Shown: positions 17,123 through 26,295, numbered from the stretch's first letter. The stretch is 51,972 nucleotides of DNA from Desulfurococcaceae archaeon UBA285 (GCA_002495025.1 DADP01000040.1:6549-58520); one strand, 5' to 3'. The notes: a model not told the origin generated them from the letters alone. Translations and numbers: made by a program.

Positions 17123-18658
17123 CTACGCTGTTATCCGGTATTTCGAGTAATCCCTACCCAAATACTCGGTATAAATATTCCTAACTACTCTAATAGCTTC
17201 TTCTAAGTCTAGATCTAGTATACTCCTAGCCGCTTGTGAGAGTAGAGATGTAATTTTTGATTCTATGTCTGCAGAGTACAGGTTTCTCGGTACGTAAGCT
17301 CTAATCAAAATCTTCAATGGCAACTCCTCTGTAAACAAATTAAGGTCTTCTGAGAGAACAATTCTACCGCCAACTCTCTTACCTATTAGTAGATTCGACA
17401 AGCCAATGCTTTCCTCGCCGCCAGGATATATTGAAGACCTAGGTATTGGAGCTATATCTAGTATGTCAATCCATAATTCACCTTCTCCAATACCTTGTGA
17501 TTTCAATGAGTCTACAAGGAATTCTTCTATTTCTCTTAATACTTTTAATCTGTATTGGGAGTCGAGAATTAATTTAAGTGTTACTCCAAGGCTTTTTAAA
17601 CCCTTTGCTGGTGAAATAACTAGTTCTCTACCAGCTCTCTTCCACTCTGGCTTGCGATCAATCATTATTCTTCTACATAAATAGCCGAGTTTTGAGTTAT
17701 CAGTAAATGCTTTATGCATCATTACACTATACATGTATGTATCTGTTAATTCAAGGTATCCATGAAACCTCCCATTTAGTAGATCTATCGCTCTTTGAGT
17801 CAACATTAATTCTTCATCTAGTAATTCTAGTGTTTCATATAGTATTTTATCAAACGAGCGGCAAACACTATGGTAATATACGTGTTCATACATATTTGCT
17901 TTTGCATTCATGTATTGTTTAAATTCACCAATAGCTATTCTATCTAGAACAAGATATACTCTATCTCCCTCTATTAATGGATAAGTGTTTCTATACAGTC
18001 TCTCGTATTGAATAGACCCGTATTCTATTGTACCAGCGTAATAGCTATCTCTTCTTAGAAAGTCGACTACGTCTGCTGGATAAAATCCTTCTTTTACAAG
18101 CCACCTAAATATCTTTAATACCCCTTTAGGCTCTTCTTCGCCGAGTATTGCATTTAAAACCTCTATTAGTCCTGGAAGTTGTTTTTCAGCTCTCTCCAAT
18201 TGATCCATTAGCAAGTTTTTAATGAGTAGTAATCCTATTTTTTCATGGTTTGATAGTTCTCGGGGAACATTTTTCCTCCATAATATACCACGTTCATATG
18301 CGTGGCTAAAAGCAGCGTGTCCTACATCGTGTAGTAGTCCAGCTAGTCTCGCCGCTTCTATTATGACGCCTGGTTCATATCCATCTAGTACTTCTTTTCC
18401 ATAGAAAGCAATTATCTTGTTTACCATGTCTTCGCTCATTAATCCAGCTAAATGCATAACTCCAGTACTGTGTTGAAACCTCGTGTGTACCGCGCCAGGA
18501 TATACCAAGTGGGCTGTTTGAAGCTGCATAATATACCTTAATCTCTGTATTAAAACATTGTTTATTACTGGTTCTTCTACTTCTACGTTAAAGTATACGT
18601 ATCCATATAGTGGATCACTAATCATTTTCCAATTATATCCCTGTAGAGAACTAAGCAC
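17123..18658 (-). CDS. HD-domain phosphohydrolase (SAMHD1/dGTPase-like)
   Basis: A 511-residue HD-superfamily metal hydrolase. The ligands are visible: His63 in TRFQHSTGVMHLAG, His110-Asp111 in LLHDVGH, and Asp204 in DFLRRDSYYAGT. That last motif is close to the one in SAMHD1 and related dNTP triphosphohydrolases. The likely substrate is a nucleotide, but archaeal members are poorly defined. A GTG start with GGGTG seven bases upstream is used; ATG at residue 12 is an alternative. A TATA-like TTTTAAATAAG lies near 18710-18720. It appears to lead the operon that runs through nadM to the BirA-like gene. Confidence 0.85.
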   Translation of the reverse strand: MLSSLQGYNWKMISDPLYGYVYFNVEVEEPVINNVLIQRLRYIMQLQTAHLVYPGAVHTRFQHSTGVMHLAGLMSEDMVNKIIAFYGKEVLDGYEPGVIIEAARLAGLLHDVGHAAFSHAYERGILWRKNVPRELSNHEKIGLLLIKNLLMDQLERAEKQLPGLIEVLNAILGEEEPKGVLKIFRWLVKEGFYPADVVDFLRRDSYYAGTIEYGSIQYERLYRNTYPLIEGDRVYLVLDRIAIGEFKQYMNAKANMYEHVYYHSVCRSFDKILYETLELLDEELMLTQRAIDLLNGRFHGYLELTDTYMYSVMMHKAFTDNSKLGYLCRRIMIDRKPEWKRAGRELVISPAKGLKSLGVTLKLILDSQYRLKVLREIEEFLVDSLKSQGIGEGELWIDILDIAPIPRSSIYPGGEESIGLSNLLIGKRVGGRIVLSEDLNLFTEELPLKILIRAYVPRNLYSADIESKITSLLSQAARSILDLDLEEAIRVVRNIYTEYLGRDYSKYRITA

Positions 18659-18732
18659 TTGTATACACCCTTATCAAGGGCGGATTAATGTAGTAGACGA
18701 AAGAAAAAACGCTTATTTAAAACAAGTACTAG

Positions 18733-18921
18733 TTATTTTTTAGCAATCCAGCCTCCTTCAACTCTCTCTACTTTACCTTCTTTTCTAAGGTCGTGTAGTC
18801 TTGCTCTTACAGTATTGTAGTTAAGACCTGTAAGTTTTGCTATTTCTTTAGGCATTAATGGCTTGTCTTGCTGCATTAAGAACTCTAATAATATGTCTTT
18901 AACTCTCTTAGTTTCACTCAT
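18733..18921 (-). CDS. Small winged-helix DNA-binding protein
   Basis: A protein of 62 residues that is almost entirely a winged helix: DILLEFLMQQDKPL, MPKEIAKLTGLNYNTVRARL (recognition helix), then LRKEGKVERVEGGWIAKK (wing). Such one-domain proteins are common archaeal transcription regulators or chromatin-like proteins. GGGGGAT stands just before the ATG. It is about 75 bases upstream of the HD hydrolase on the same strand and could regulate it or simply be a neighbour. Confidence 0.8.
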   Translation of the reverse strand: MSETKRVKDILLEFLMQQDKPLMPKEIAKLTGLNYNTVRARLHDLRKEGKVERVEGGWIAKK

Positions 18922-18980
18922 CTAGATCCCCCACATATGGATCTCTACCAGACTGTTCAGATTTTGATTTATAATCATTG

Positions 18981-18990
18981 GTTTATAAGC
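18981..18990 (+). promoter_or_regulatory. TATA box of the candidate RNA at 19010
   Basis: GTTTATAAGC is a good archaeal TATA box centred near 18985, about 25 bases before the first predicted helix of the RNA candidate on the plus strand. Confidence 0.5.
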
Positions 18991-19009
18991 CTTTGTTTTA
19001 TTTTTAGAT

Positions 19010-19200
19010 CTTGAGGCTCTAGAGGCGATGTGAACACTGCTCCAAACTTCCTAAGGCCTCTCTCCGTAAATAGGAGCCCTGTGCAGTTGGACTCAATGGC
19101 CGCCCATGACTCCATTGTGGTTAGCAAAACAGCTGTAGGCGAGATGGAAGTCCCTGGAGAGAACCCCGAGAAATGAAGGGAGTGACCTCCAGGGTCAAAC
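19010..19200 (+). ncRNA. Candidate structured non-coding RNA, class unknown
   Basis: This stretch is clearly richer in G+C than its surroundings and has no believable gene, which in A+T-rich hyperthermophiles usually marks RNA. On the plus strand these helices can be drawn: GGCTC 19015-19019 with GAGCC 19074-19078, enclosing AGAGGC 19021-19026 with GCCTCT 19056-19061; hairpin 19089-19113 (GGACTCA-A-TGG, loop CCGC); and CCCTGGAG 19152-19159 with CTCCAGGG 19187-19194 around an inner CCC/GGG. The asymmetric loop between the last two contains AGA opposite TGA, so a kink-turn is possible. I could not match RNase P, SRP or 5S RNA. It may also be a leader of the DHH gene. Confidence 0.5.
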
Positions 19201-19202
19201 GG

Positions 19203-19210
19203 TTTATAAA
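19203..19210 (+). promoter_or_regulatory. TATA box of the DHH phosphoesterase gene
   Basis: TTTATAAA preceded by CGG (a BRE-like context) lies 78-85 bases upstream of the preferred ATG, so it would give a leader of roughly 55 bases. It separates the candidate RNA from the protein gene. Confidence 0.45.
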
Positions 19211-19287
19211 GACACTTTACTTTCAATATAGAGAGAACTAGATAGAGACACCCTAAACAATAATAATACAACGTAGCGGTGTACTAT

Positions 19288-20262
19288 ATGGTTGTAGCTA
19301 TTATTACACATACTGATATGGATGGAGCTGGTGCGGCAGGAGTATACCTGTATCTAACTGGTAAACCAGAGTATAGATTATTCTTTACAGAACCCTATCT
19401 ACTAGATAAAACACTAGCCAAGGTTTCTAATGCCTACTATGAAAAAATAGTTATAACAGACATTGGTATTAACCCAGTTATCTACAATAATGTCTTAGAA
19501 TACATTAAACTCCTACGTGAAAACAATATACCCATATACTGGTACGACCACCACATATGGGAAAACGAGTGGACTAACAACCTACATAAACTAGGAGTTG
19601 AATTATACATAGATAGATCAACGTGTGCAACAGGAGTTGTAGCTAAATACGTCAAACCCGCAAGAAACGATTTAGACAAATACTTCCTCGAAGAAGTAGT
19701 AAGAGGAGTATGCGCGGGAGATTTATGGAGATTTGACCACTGGCGTGGAGGATACTATCTAAGACTCGTGAGAAGAAAAGACACTAATACCTGGAGGAAA
19801 CAAGTAGTTAAAACCATAGCTGATGGAAAAGCGTGGACACAGGAATTCGAAGAAAAAATACTAGAGAACCTCGAGCAAGAATTGAAACTACTATCTAGTA
19901 GTATAGACATAGTAGAAAAAACCATTAACGACATAAAAATAGTTGTAGCTGAGAGTAGCGAAGACGTGGAAAACAGCTTTCTAGCAGCATATCTAATTGG
20001 AAGATACAACGCAGATATAGCAGTACTAGCATCAATAGATGGAAAACTCAGTTTCAGAAGTAGAAGTGTAAATGTCCGCGAAATAGCTTTAAAAATGGGT
20101 GGAGGAGGACACATGTATGCTGCAGGTGCAAAAATAGAAATTCCACTAGTCACTAGGTTGCTGGGTAGAATAAGTAGAAAAGCTGTACTCGGCTATATAA
20201 TAAACCAAATAATAGAAGTAGTTAAAAACACTCCTAGTGAAGTTTTAAAACCACGTAGCTAG
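19288..20262 (+). CDS. DHH-family phosphoesterase
   Basis: A metal-dependent phosphoesterase of the DHH/DHHA1 group, which includes RecJ-like exonucleases, nanoRNases and cyclic-dinucleotide hydrolases. Motifs are HTDMDGAGAAG near residue 6, ITDIG, WYDHH, and the C-terminal DHHA1 motif MGGGGHMYAAG. I start at ATG 19288, which has GGTG six bases upstream; an in-frame ATG at 19279 is less likely. It has 324 residues. The stop overlaps the convergent DUF429 gene by 4 bases. The exact substrate is unknown. Confidence 0.88.
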   Translation: MVVAIITHTDMDGAGAAGVYLYLTGKPEYRLFFTEPYLLDKTLAKVSNAYYEKIVITDIGINPVIYNNVLEYIKLLRENNIPIYWYDHHIWENEWTNNLHKLGVELYIDRSTCATGVVAKYVKPARNDLDKYFLEEVVRGVCAGDLWRFDHWRGGYYLRLVRRKDTNTWRKQVVKTIADGKAWTQEFEEKILENLEQELKLLSSSIDIVEKTINDIKIVVAESSEDVENSFLAAYLIGRYNADIAVLASIDGKLSFRSRSVNVREIALKMGGGGHMYAAGAKIEIPLVTRLLGRISRKAVLGYIINQIIEVVKNTPSEVLKPRS

Positions 20263-20816
20263 CAAATCCTTGGTAGTAAGACAATTTCACCATCTACATC
20301 TCTAACTACAACTGCTCTACCAAGATAATAGTATATACCTGTTAAACCAGCAATAAAAGCGTCTCCCTCGTGCTTGGAGATACTACTAGGTAGATTTAAT
20401 CCGTGTTTTCCAGCTAGTTCATAGACACTTCTACAACTACTTGATTTCAAACTAGATAAAGGATGTGTCTCGATAACTAAAACACCACTACTTCTAAGTT
20501 TCTCTGCAATAGATATTGCTCTTTCAACGAGTATATTCATTCCCCTCCAGGTTAAAGGGAGAACATTAAACCCCATTTTCTTGATTTTTAAATCCACTCT
20601 CCTAAAATGCTGGCTACTACTTTGTTTTGTAAGCGGCGCGTCTATAGCTACTATGTTGACTCTATACTCCAATATCTTTTCTAGTATTTCACTGTCTTTA
20701 AATAGTGATCCGAGGAATAAAAGGTCTATTCTACTATTATCGAAACCAAGGACAACTAATCCACTTGGATTTTCTTGTTTACCTGAAAGGTCTAATCCAG
20801 CTGAAAAAACTACCAT
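20259..20816 (-). CDS. DUF429 family protein
   Basis: A 185-residue protein matching DUF429, which has an RNase H-like fold and is a predicted nuclease or phosphotransferase-like protein. AGLDLSGKQENPSGLVVL at the start, AIDAPLT and the late KHEGDAFIAGLTGIY supply acidic residues in the expected order. The biochemical role is unknown. It overlaps the geranylgeranyl reductase gene by 7 bases on the same strand, so the two are probably cotranscribed. Confidence 0.8.
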   Translation of the reverse strand: MVVFSAGLDLSGKQENPSGLVVLGFDNSRIDLLFLGSLFKDSEILEKILEYRVNIVAIDAPLTKQSSSQHFRRVDLKIKKMGFNVLPLTWRGMNILVERAISIAEKLRSSGVLVIETHPLSSLKSSSCRSVYELAGKHGLNLPSSISKHEGDAFIAGLTGIYYYLGRAVVVRDVDGEIVLLPRIC

Positions 20817-22180
20817 TTTACAAGGCTTCCTCTGTCAAATCCTATTCTAGTAGCGTATTCATTAAATAAGTCTTCAACTTGTTTCATCCATGAGTATATT
20901 CCATCGGGTTTTTCTGGGTATTTCGTAGTATATAGCTCGCGAGCTTTATTCATGTAGTTTCTAACTATTCTCAACTCGTTGAGTAGACTGGGACGACCTA
21001 GTAGCCTGATAAATGTCGTTACACCGTGTACTATTTTCTCTGCTAGATCGCCCTTTGTACCCAGGTCGTACACTGAAGACCCATCAACTATTTTATTCTC
21101 CATTATCCACTCGTAGTCTTCATTACTGAGTTTCTGCATATACATTCTCAATATGTCTAAACCAGCTTGTTTTGCTCCATAAGCAATGTTATAGTCTATA
21201 TTGGCCTGCCACATTGTATGCTCGTCTGCTCTACCAGATTCTAGTGCGGAATTCAAGTATTTAGATACTATTCGAGCTGAGAGTAGAGATGAGCCTATTC
21301 CACCACCGTGAACAGGGTTTACAGTGTAGGCTGCATCACCTATTGATGCTATATTACGCCATACTAGTGTTGGAAGAGGCCTTCTTGTAGGTACTACTCC
21401 ACCTCCAGCATGTAGTATTTCTCCCTTAAACACAGGCCTTAAGTATTTATCGTATTGTGCTCTTGGATTGTATTTTCCATTATTGATAACTCCTAATCCA
21501 ATATTTAATACATCTCCTTCTCTATTCTTTGGAAACAGCCACCAGTAGCCTCCCGGTGCTATTTCAATGTTTAAATATATAATGGCGTAGTCTACTTCTC
21601 CGGGCTCTATTGGCTTGTCTACTTTGACTACTTCTCTATAAGCTATATTATAGTCTGTTGTATATGGTCTCTCCGCTATTGGCCATTCTGGCGGTAGCTT
21701 GCTTCTAATAGCGGGTCTATAACCAGATGCATCTATAAAAGCTCTTGCTTCAACCTCTATTGTTTCACCACCAACTCTTTTAACTCTGAGTGCTTTTAAC
21801 TGGTTGTCTTTGAAGACCACGTCTGTTACAACGTGTTGATCTAGGAGTGTAACTCCATGCTTTAACCCTTGTTCTAGTAGCCACTGGCCAAATTTTATTC
21901 TGTTAACGCTTACTCCCTCTCCAGGCACAATAATACTGTGTTTACCACTTGGACTATATATCTTTACACCTTTATACTGATGGTCTATTGTATAACTGGG
22001 AGGAGTTAGTTCTATTTCTTCAAAGTGGTGAACACCTATAGCGTCACCACATACTTTATCTCCAATTCTACCAGCTGGTTTACTCTCAATCAATGCTACC
22101 TTCCAGCCCATAGAAGCTAGTTGATAGGATGCATATAGACCTGCTACTCCAGCACCTACTACTACAACATCAAATTTCAT
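20810..22180 (-). CDS. Geranylgeranyl reductase family protein
   Basis: An FAD-dependent reductase that most likely saturates the isoprenoid chains of archaeal membrane lipids. It has VVVGAGVAGLYASYQL (FAD dinucleotide fold), then GDKVCGDAIG, GGYWWLFPK and IGDAAYTVNPVHGGGIG. A substrate of digeranylgeranylglycerophospholipid type is inferred from the family. I use ATG 22180 (456 residues) over GTG 22192: a TATA-like TTTAAAG about 30 bases upstream suggests a nearly leaderless message. Confidence 0.9.
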   Translation of the reverse strand: MKFDVVVVGAGVAGLYASYQLASMGWKVALIESKPAGRIGDKVCGDAIGVHHFEEIELTPPSYTIDHQYKGVKIYSPSGKHSIIVPGEGVSVNRIKFGQWLLEQGLKHGVTLLDQHVVTDVVFKDNQLKALRVKRVGGETIEVEARAFIDASGYRPAIRSKLPPEWPIAERPYTTDYNIAYREVVKVDKPIEPGEVDYAIIYLNIEIAPGGYWWLFPKNREGDVLNIGLGVINNGKYNPRAQYDKYLRPVFKGEILHAGGGVVPTRRPLPTLVWRNIASIGDAAYTVNPVHGGGIGSSLLSARIVSKYLNSALESGRADEHTMWQANIDYNIAYGAKQAGLDILRMYMQKLSNEDYEWIMENKIVDGSSVYDLGTKGDLAEKIVHGVTTFIRLLGRPSLLNELRIVRNYMNKARELYTTKYPEKPDGIYSWMKQVEDLFNEYATRIGFDRGSLVKW

Positions 22181-22275
22181 TGTGATAGACACGTCTAATT
22201 ACACCTCTTTAAATAACTGATTTATAGAGAGATTTTAAATATAGTTTTACTCGAAGTAGACTAAAAAATTGTCTA

Positions 22276-23802
22276 TTATGGAATTGTTTTAATAAGCATT
22301 CCTTCAACTACTATTGGTTTGAGCTCGCTTAGTAAAGCTAGTGCTTCATCTAATCTAGCCTCGCTATTACTATATAGTGTTAGTAACGGGTCTCCCTTGG
22401 CAACTCTATAACCTATTTTAGCGTGGAATTCTACACCGGCACCCTTGTCGAATGGTGCGCCAAGCGCTCTTGCTATAAGGTTTACTGCGGTATTATCAAT
22501 ATGTGTTACAGCTCCCTCTATGGGGGATTTAAGTGTATAAGAATATCTACCAACTGGTACTTCTTCGGGCTTTATCTCTGGGTTTCCACCTTGAGCAGCA
22601 ATTATTTCTTTGAATTTATCGTATGCCCTACCACTCAAGAATATCTCTCTAGCTATTTCTACGCCTGCACCAGGCTGTGCTTTTCCACTCATTTCAAGTA
22701 TTAATCCAGCAAGCATTAATGCTTTGTCAATTAAACTCTTACTACCTCTCTTCTCAACGTGTGCTTTAAGTGCTTCTCTCGCCTCGAGTGCTGGTCCTAC
22801 AGAGGTGCCAATGGGTTGTCCTCCATATGTAATCGCGACTTTTATTGATATGTTAAGTAGTGATCCCTGTCTTATAAATATAGAGGCTAATTCCTCTGCT
22901 TTGCTTAGATCTTGTACTTTTGCACCTCTACCAACTGGTATATCTATTACTAGTTTTTCCACGCCCATTGCCAGCTTCTTTGATAGTATACTGGCAACCA
23001 TTTGTTGTTCTGGGTCTATTGCTAGTTTTCTCTCTATATTCACGAATATATCGTCTGCTGGAGCAAGGTTTAATCTACCACCCCATGCAAGAGTGCCCTT
23101 GGTCTTTCTCGCTATTTCTACTATTTCATCTACCGTGAGGTCTACTCTCGCTAAAACCTCCATCGTATCAGCTGTACCAGCCGGGCTTGTTATAGCTCTA
23201 CTACTCGTTTTAGGTATAAGTAGCCCGGCGGCCGCTACGATTGGAACTGTTAGAAGTGCTACTTTACTATTACCTGGCACTCCACCAATACTGTGGACGT
23301 CGTACGTGGTCTCTTCAAATTTTACTTTCACGCCAGTTTCAACCATTGCTTTCACTAGGTAAGACAGCTCCTGGTCTGTCAATGGATTGTATAGTTGAGA
23401 TACAAGAAAAGCCGCTATTTCTGCCTCACCATAAATTCCATTAACAATGTCGCGTATCAACCCCATAAACTCGACTTCTGTTAATTTCTCGCCCTTCAAC
23501 CTTTTCTTCAAGGCGCTAAAACTACTTGGTAGTCCTACTGGTTTAACACCTACTATATCTCCATCACTCAATCCTAATTTGTAAACTAGTTCGACTGGTA
23601 GAATACATTCTCCTCTCTCAGTTATCGTCTTACTAGTTAATGCAATAGCAGTGTGTTGTTTATTACCAATAGTTATTAATACAATACTACCGTTACCTAT
23701 ACCTAGTTGTAAAGCGTCTTCTTCGTTGAGTATAATAGTAGCTTGTGTGAACTTTACGTCGATAGATTTAACTCTAAAAGTTCTAGTAGTTTGCACTTTC
23801 AA
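22276..23802 (-). CDS. deoA: AMP phosphorylase
   Basis: Converts AMP and phosphate to adenine and ribose 1,5-bisphosphate. The phosphorylase signature KTSSRAITSPAGTADTME is present, with the glycine-rich SIGGVPGNSK. The roughly 80-residue N-terminal extension separates archaeal AMP phosphorylase from thymidine phosphorylase. In archaea this feeds ribose-1,5-bisphosphate isomerase and type III RuBisCO; neither gene is in the window. Related salvage genes (uridine phosphorylase and a PfkB kinase) lie at 28-30 kb. A TATA box (GCTTATAAGGG) stands near 23851. Confidence 0.93.
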   Translation of the reverse strand: MKVQTTRTFRVKSIDVKFTQATIILNEEDALQLGIGNGSIVLITIGNKQHTAIALTSKTITERGECILPVELVYKLGLSDGDIVGVKPVGLPSSFSALKKRLKGEKLTEVEFMGLIRDIVNGIYGEAEIAAFLVSQLYNPLTDQELSYLVKAMVETGVKVKFEETTYDVHSIGGVPGNSKVALLTVPIVAAAGLLIPKTSSRAITSPAGTADTMEVLARVDLTVDEIVEIARKTKGTLAWGGRLNLAPADDIFVNIERKLAIDPEQQMVASILSKKLAMGVEKLVIDIPVGRGAKVQDLSKAEELASIFIRQGSLLNISIKVAITYGGQPIGTSVGPALEAREALKAHVEKRGSKSLIDKALMLAGLILEMSGKAQPGAGVEIAREIFLSGRAYDKFKEIIAAQGGNPEIKPEEVPVGRYSYTLKSPIEGAVTHIDNTAVNLIARALGAPFDKGAGVEFHAKIGYRVAKGDPLLTLYSNSEARLDEALALLSELKPIVVEGMLIKTIP

Positions 23803-23845
23803 TGTTTACCCCCGAGATAATGGCAAAAATTCAAGTATTTACCTA

Positions 23846-23856
23846 GACCCTTATAA
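23846..23856 (-). promoter_or_regulatory. TATA box of the AMP phosphorylase gene
   Basis: On the minus strand GCTTATAAGGG is centred about 50 bases before the ATG, giving an expected leader of roughly 20-25 bases. Confidence 0.45.
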
Positions 23857-23880
23857 GCATGGATATCAGGGTTTCCACGA

Positions 23881-24084
23881 TTACTGCCTCTTCTCCTTTG
23901 TTTTCTTTAAGACTTCTAGCTTCTTTAACAATTCATCTAATTCTTCTTCGCTCTTTTCTTCGATCAAAATGTTTTCTAGAACACTACGTGCTAGTTCACG
24001 TGTAGCCGGGTCAAGGTCTTTCAGTAGTTCTTCTAATTGCTTCTTTTTATCTCTACTAGGCCTATACACGCTCGTTTTCTCCAC
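23881..24084 (-). CDS. Hypothetical small charged helical protein
   Basis: A protein of 67 residues starting at GTG. It is rich in Lys, Glu and Leu (KKKQLEELLKDLDPATRELAR, then EEELDELLKKLEVLKKTKE) and is predicted fully helical with coiled-coil character. I do not know the family. It is 49 bases after the phosphohexomutase gene and 78 bases before AMP phosphorylase on the same strand. No catalytic motif is present; a structural or protein-binding role is a guess. Confidence 0.6.
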   Translation of the reverse strand: MEKTSVYRPSRDKKKQLEELLKDLDPATRELARSVLENILIEEKSEEELDELLKKLEVLKKTKEKRQ

Positions 24085-24132
24085 CCATACATCTCTTTCG
24101 TTTGGAGTGTTATAATTCAGATTTTATAGAGG

Positions 24133-25530
24133 TTAACCAATTGTTTTCTCTACTATTCTCCCACCGTGTTTCTTTGTGAGTTTAAATAGTATGGACTCTG
24201 TTTTACTGGTTATTTCATCTAGTCTTTGCTTTGTTCTAGCTTCAGCGTAGACTCTTATTTTCGGCTCTGTACCGCTTTTTCTCACGAGAATCCACGAGTA
24301 GTCTTTGTATTCAAATCTATATCCATCAATATCGATTACTCTCACTGGGTCTCCAAGTGCACTATGCAGTTCCTGGATTAGTTCACTGTAAACTATGTCT
24401 CTAATAGATTCTGGTTCTAGTATGTAGCTTCTCCGATCCCATGGGTAATCAGGTATTTCCTCCTCTCGGAGAATCTTTGAAAATGGTTTTCCAGATTCTA
24501 CCACGGCCTTTGTAATAATAGCTACTTGTAGAATACCGTCTACCCATGGCCCCCACGAGGGATATATTAGTTTCCATGGCTCGCCAGCCATTACAACATT
24601 GTTTACACCTAGTTCTTTAAGCCTCTCGTGTGTTTTACCAAGGACATATCTTTCTAGTGTTCCACCAGCTCTCTCTACTACTTCATCTACTACGTAGCCG
24701 GTGTCAATAGATACTACTACGTGTCCTTTTTTCTCCTCGAGGATCTTCTTGGCGTAGAAGGCGAGTATTCGGTCTTGTCTTATAAATCCTTCAACGGGGT
24801 CTAATACTGCTACTCTATCAGCGTCTCCATCGTGTGCAAATATAACGACTGGGTTTACTGTTTTATAGACACCAAGTAGTTCCTCAAGAACGTCTTTTCT
24901 CGGCTCAGGAGGTCTTATAGGGAAGAATCCATCTGGATTACAATTGAAAGTATATGGTTTTCCACCTAGTTTTCTAATTACACTAGGAGATAATTGATAG
25001 GCTGCTCCATTAGCACAGTCGATTACTATATTGGGTTGCCATTGTGCTCTTACTTCTCCAATATACCCTAATAGCGAGTTGTAGTAGTCGTCAACTATGT
25101 TTTCACTCCTCCATAATCTACCAGTTTCACTCCACTCTCTATAAAGTGGCTGATCTACCAACTCCTCTATTTTAACCTCTAAATCCCTAGTAAACTCAAA
25201 CCCGTTTGGATCATAGAATTTTAATCCATTATATTCTGGTGGATTATGACTAGCAGTAACACTAATACCCACAGCTTTTTCTTTGAGCGCTATAAACCCA
25301 GCTACTGGTGTAGGTGCTAGTCCCGCATAAAATACGTCTACACTTGTCGTCATTAACCCTGTTGAAACCAAAAACGATATTAGTTGACTAGTAGTTCTTG
25401 TATCGTGTACCACGTATGCTTTTCTAGATAAGCCGAGTCTACCCACAGCATTTCCTATTCTCACTACTAGCTCGGGTGTTAGCTCACTAGGGTATTTCAT
25501 TCTTATTCCAGCTGTTCCAAACAACTTCAA
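24133..25530 (-). CDS. Phosphoglucomutase/phosphomannomutase
   Basis: An alpha-D-phosphohexomutase interconverting hexose 1- and 6-phosphates. The phosphoserine loop is TASHNPPEYNGLKF (near residues 91-104), the metal loop is DGDADR, and the phosphate-binding RKSGTEPKIRVY lies near the end. At 465 residues it is standard. It would supply sugar 1-phosphates to nucleotidyltransferases such as the one at 12039. Preference for glucose, mannose or glucosamine cannot be told. Confidence 0.92.
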   Translation of the reverse strand: MKLFGTAGIRMKYPSELTPELVVRIGNAVGRLGLSRKAYVVHDTRTTSQLISFLVSTGLMTTSVDVFYAGLAPTPVAGFIALKEKAVGISVTASHNPPEYNGLKFYDPNGFEFTRDLEVKIEELVDQPLYREWSETGRLWRSENIVDDYYNSLLGYIGEVRAQWQPNIVIDCANGAAYQLSPSVIRKLGGKPYTFNCNPDGFFPIRPPEPRKDVLEELLGVYKTVNPVVIFAHDGDADRVAVLDPVEGFIRQDRILAFYAKKILEEKKGHVVVSIDTGYVVDEVVERAGGTLERYVLGKTHERLKELGVNNVVMAGEPWKLIYPSWGPWVDGILQVAIITKAVVESGKPFSKILREEEIPDYPWDRRSYILEPESIRDIVYSELIQELHSALGDPVRVIDIDGYRFEYKDYSWILVRKSGTEPKIRVYAEARTKQRLDEITSKTESILFKLTKKHGGRIVEKTIG

Positions 25531-25599
25531 TAAAACCCACCATTAATGTAGTTAGAAATAAACGAATTATTTACTATAATTTGTAGATTAGGGGCTTTA

Positions 25600-26295
25600 T
25601 TGGAAGTCTATGTTGGAACCTCTGGATGGCTATACGACTGGAATGAAGGTGCAAGTCTAGACTGGTATATAGAGGAGAGTGGATTAAACGCCGTGGAATT
25701 AAATGCTAGTTTCTACAGGTTTCCATTTAGAAACCAAGTAGCTAGTTGGAGTAGGAAAGGACAGAAAATCAGCTGGGTTGTTAAAGTCCACAGGTCTATA
25801 ACACACATTAGAAGAATGAGCGAGAAAGCAATCGATATATGGTTTAAATTCTATGATTTATTTAAGCCAATGGACCACTTAATCGACTACTACTTATTCC
25901 AGCTCCCACCAAACTATACTTGTAAAAAAGAAAACCTCGAGAAAATAAAAGTGTTTAGTGAAACAGTAAATCTAGGTCTTAGAATGGCCGTTGAGTTTAG
26001 ACACGAATCTTGTTTTAACGAGTCAATTAGGAGTTGGGGCGAGGAGAACAACATTATGATCGTCTCGATCGATGCACCCATAGCTACATGGATTGTCTCG
26101 GTGAAAGACATGGTTTACTTGAGAGTACATGGTAGAGAAGTATGGTATGGCTACGAGTACTCTGAAAACGAGCTTAAACAACTAGCCAGTGAAATTAAAA
26201 AACTATCTCCTAGAAGAGTACACGTGTTTTTTAATAATAACCACTGGATGCTTGAAAACGCGAGGTTAATGAAGAAACTCTTAGAGGAGAAGTAG
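25600..26295 (+). CDS. DUF72 family protein
   Basis: A 231-residue protein of the DUF72 (YecE-like) TIM-barrel family: VYVGTSGWLYDW start, GLNAVELNASFYRFP, WVVKVHRSITH, FQLPPNYT and MAVEFRHESCF. The function is unknown, though the family often sits near nucleic-acid genes. TTG is the start with GGGG five bases upstream. It ends at the base before the start of the RNA methyltransferase, so the two form a coupled pair. Confidence 0.87.
   Translation: MEVYVGTSGWLYDWNEGASLDWYIEESGLNAVELNASFYRFPFRNQVASWSRKGQKISWVVKVHRSITHIRRMSEKAIDIWFKFYDLFKPMDHLIDYYLFQLPPNYTCKKENLEKIKVFSETVNLGLRMAVEFRHESCFNESIRSWGEENNIMIVSIDAPIATWIVSVKDMVYLRVHGREVWYGYEYSENELKQLASEIKKLSPRRVHVFFNNNHWMLENARLMKKLLEEK

Noticed and set aside
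19010..19200. Assignment as RNase P or SRP RNA
   Set aside because: The conserved GAGGAAAGUCC-type core and the SRP GGAA-loop domain are absent on both strands; GATGGAAGTCC at 19143 is only a partial resemblance.
18975..19271. 98-codon minus-strand ORF across the G+C-rich gap
   Set aside because: Its translation looks random (MYYYCLGCLYLVLS start, mixed polar middle), it runs antisense to the predicted RNA helices, and it has no ribosome site.
22610..23362. 250-codon ORF antisense to AMP phosphorylase
   Set aside because: Low-complexity Ser/Ala/Ile translation typical of an antisense shadow.
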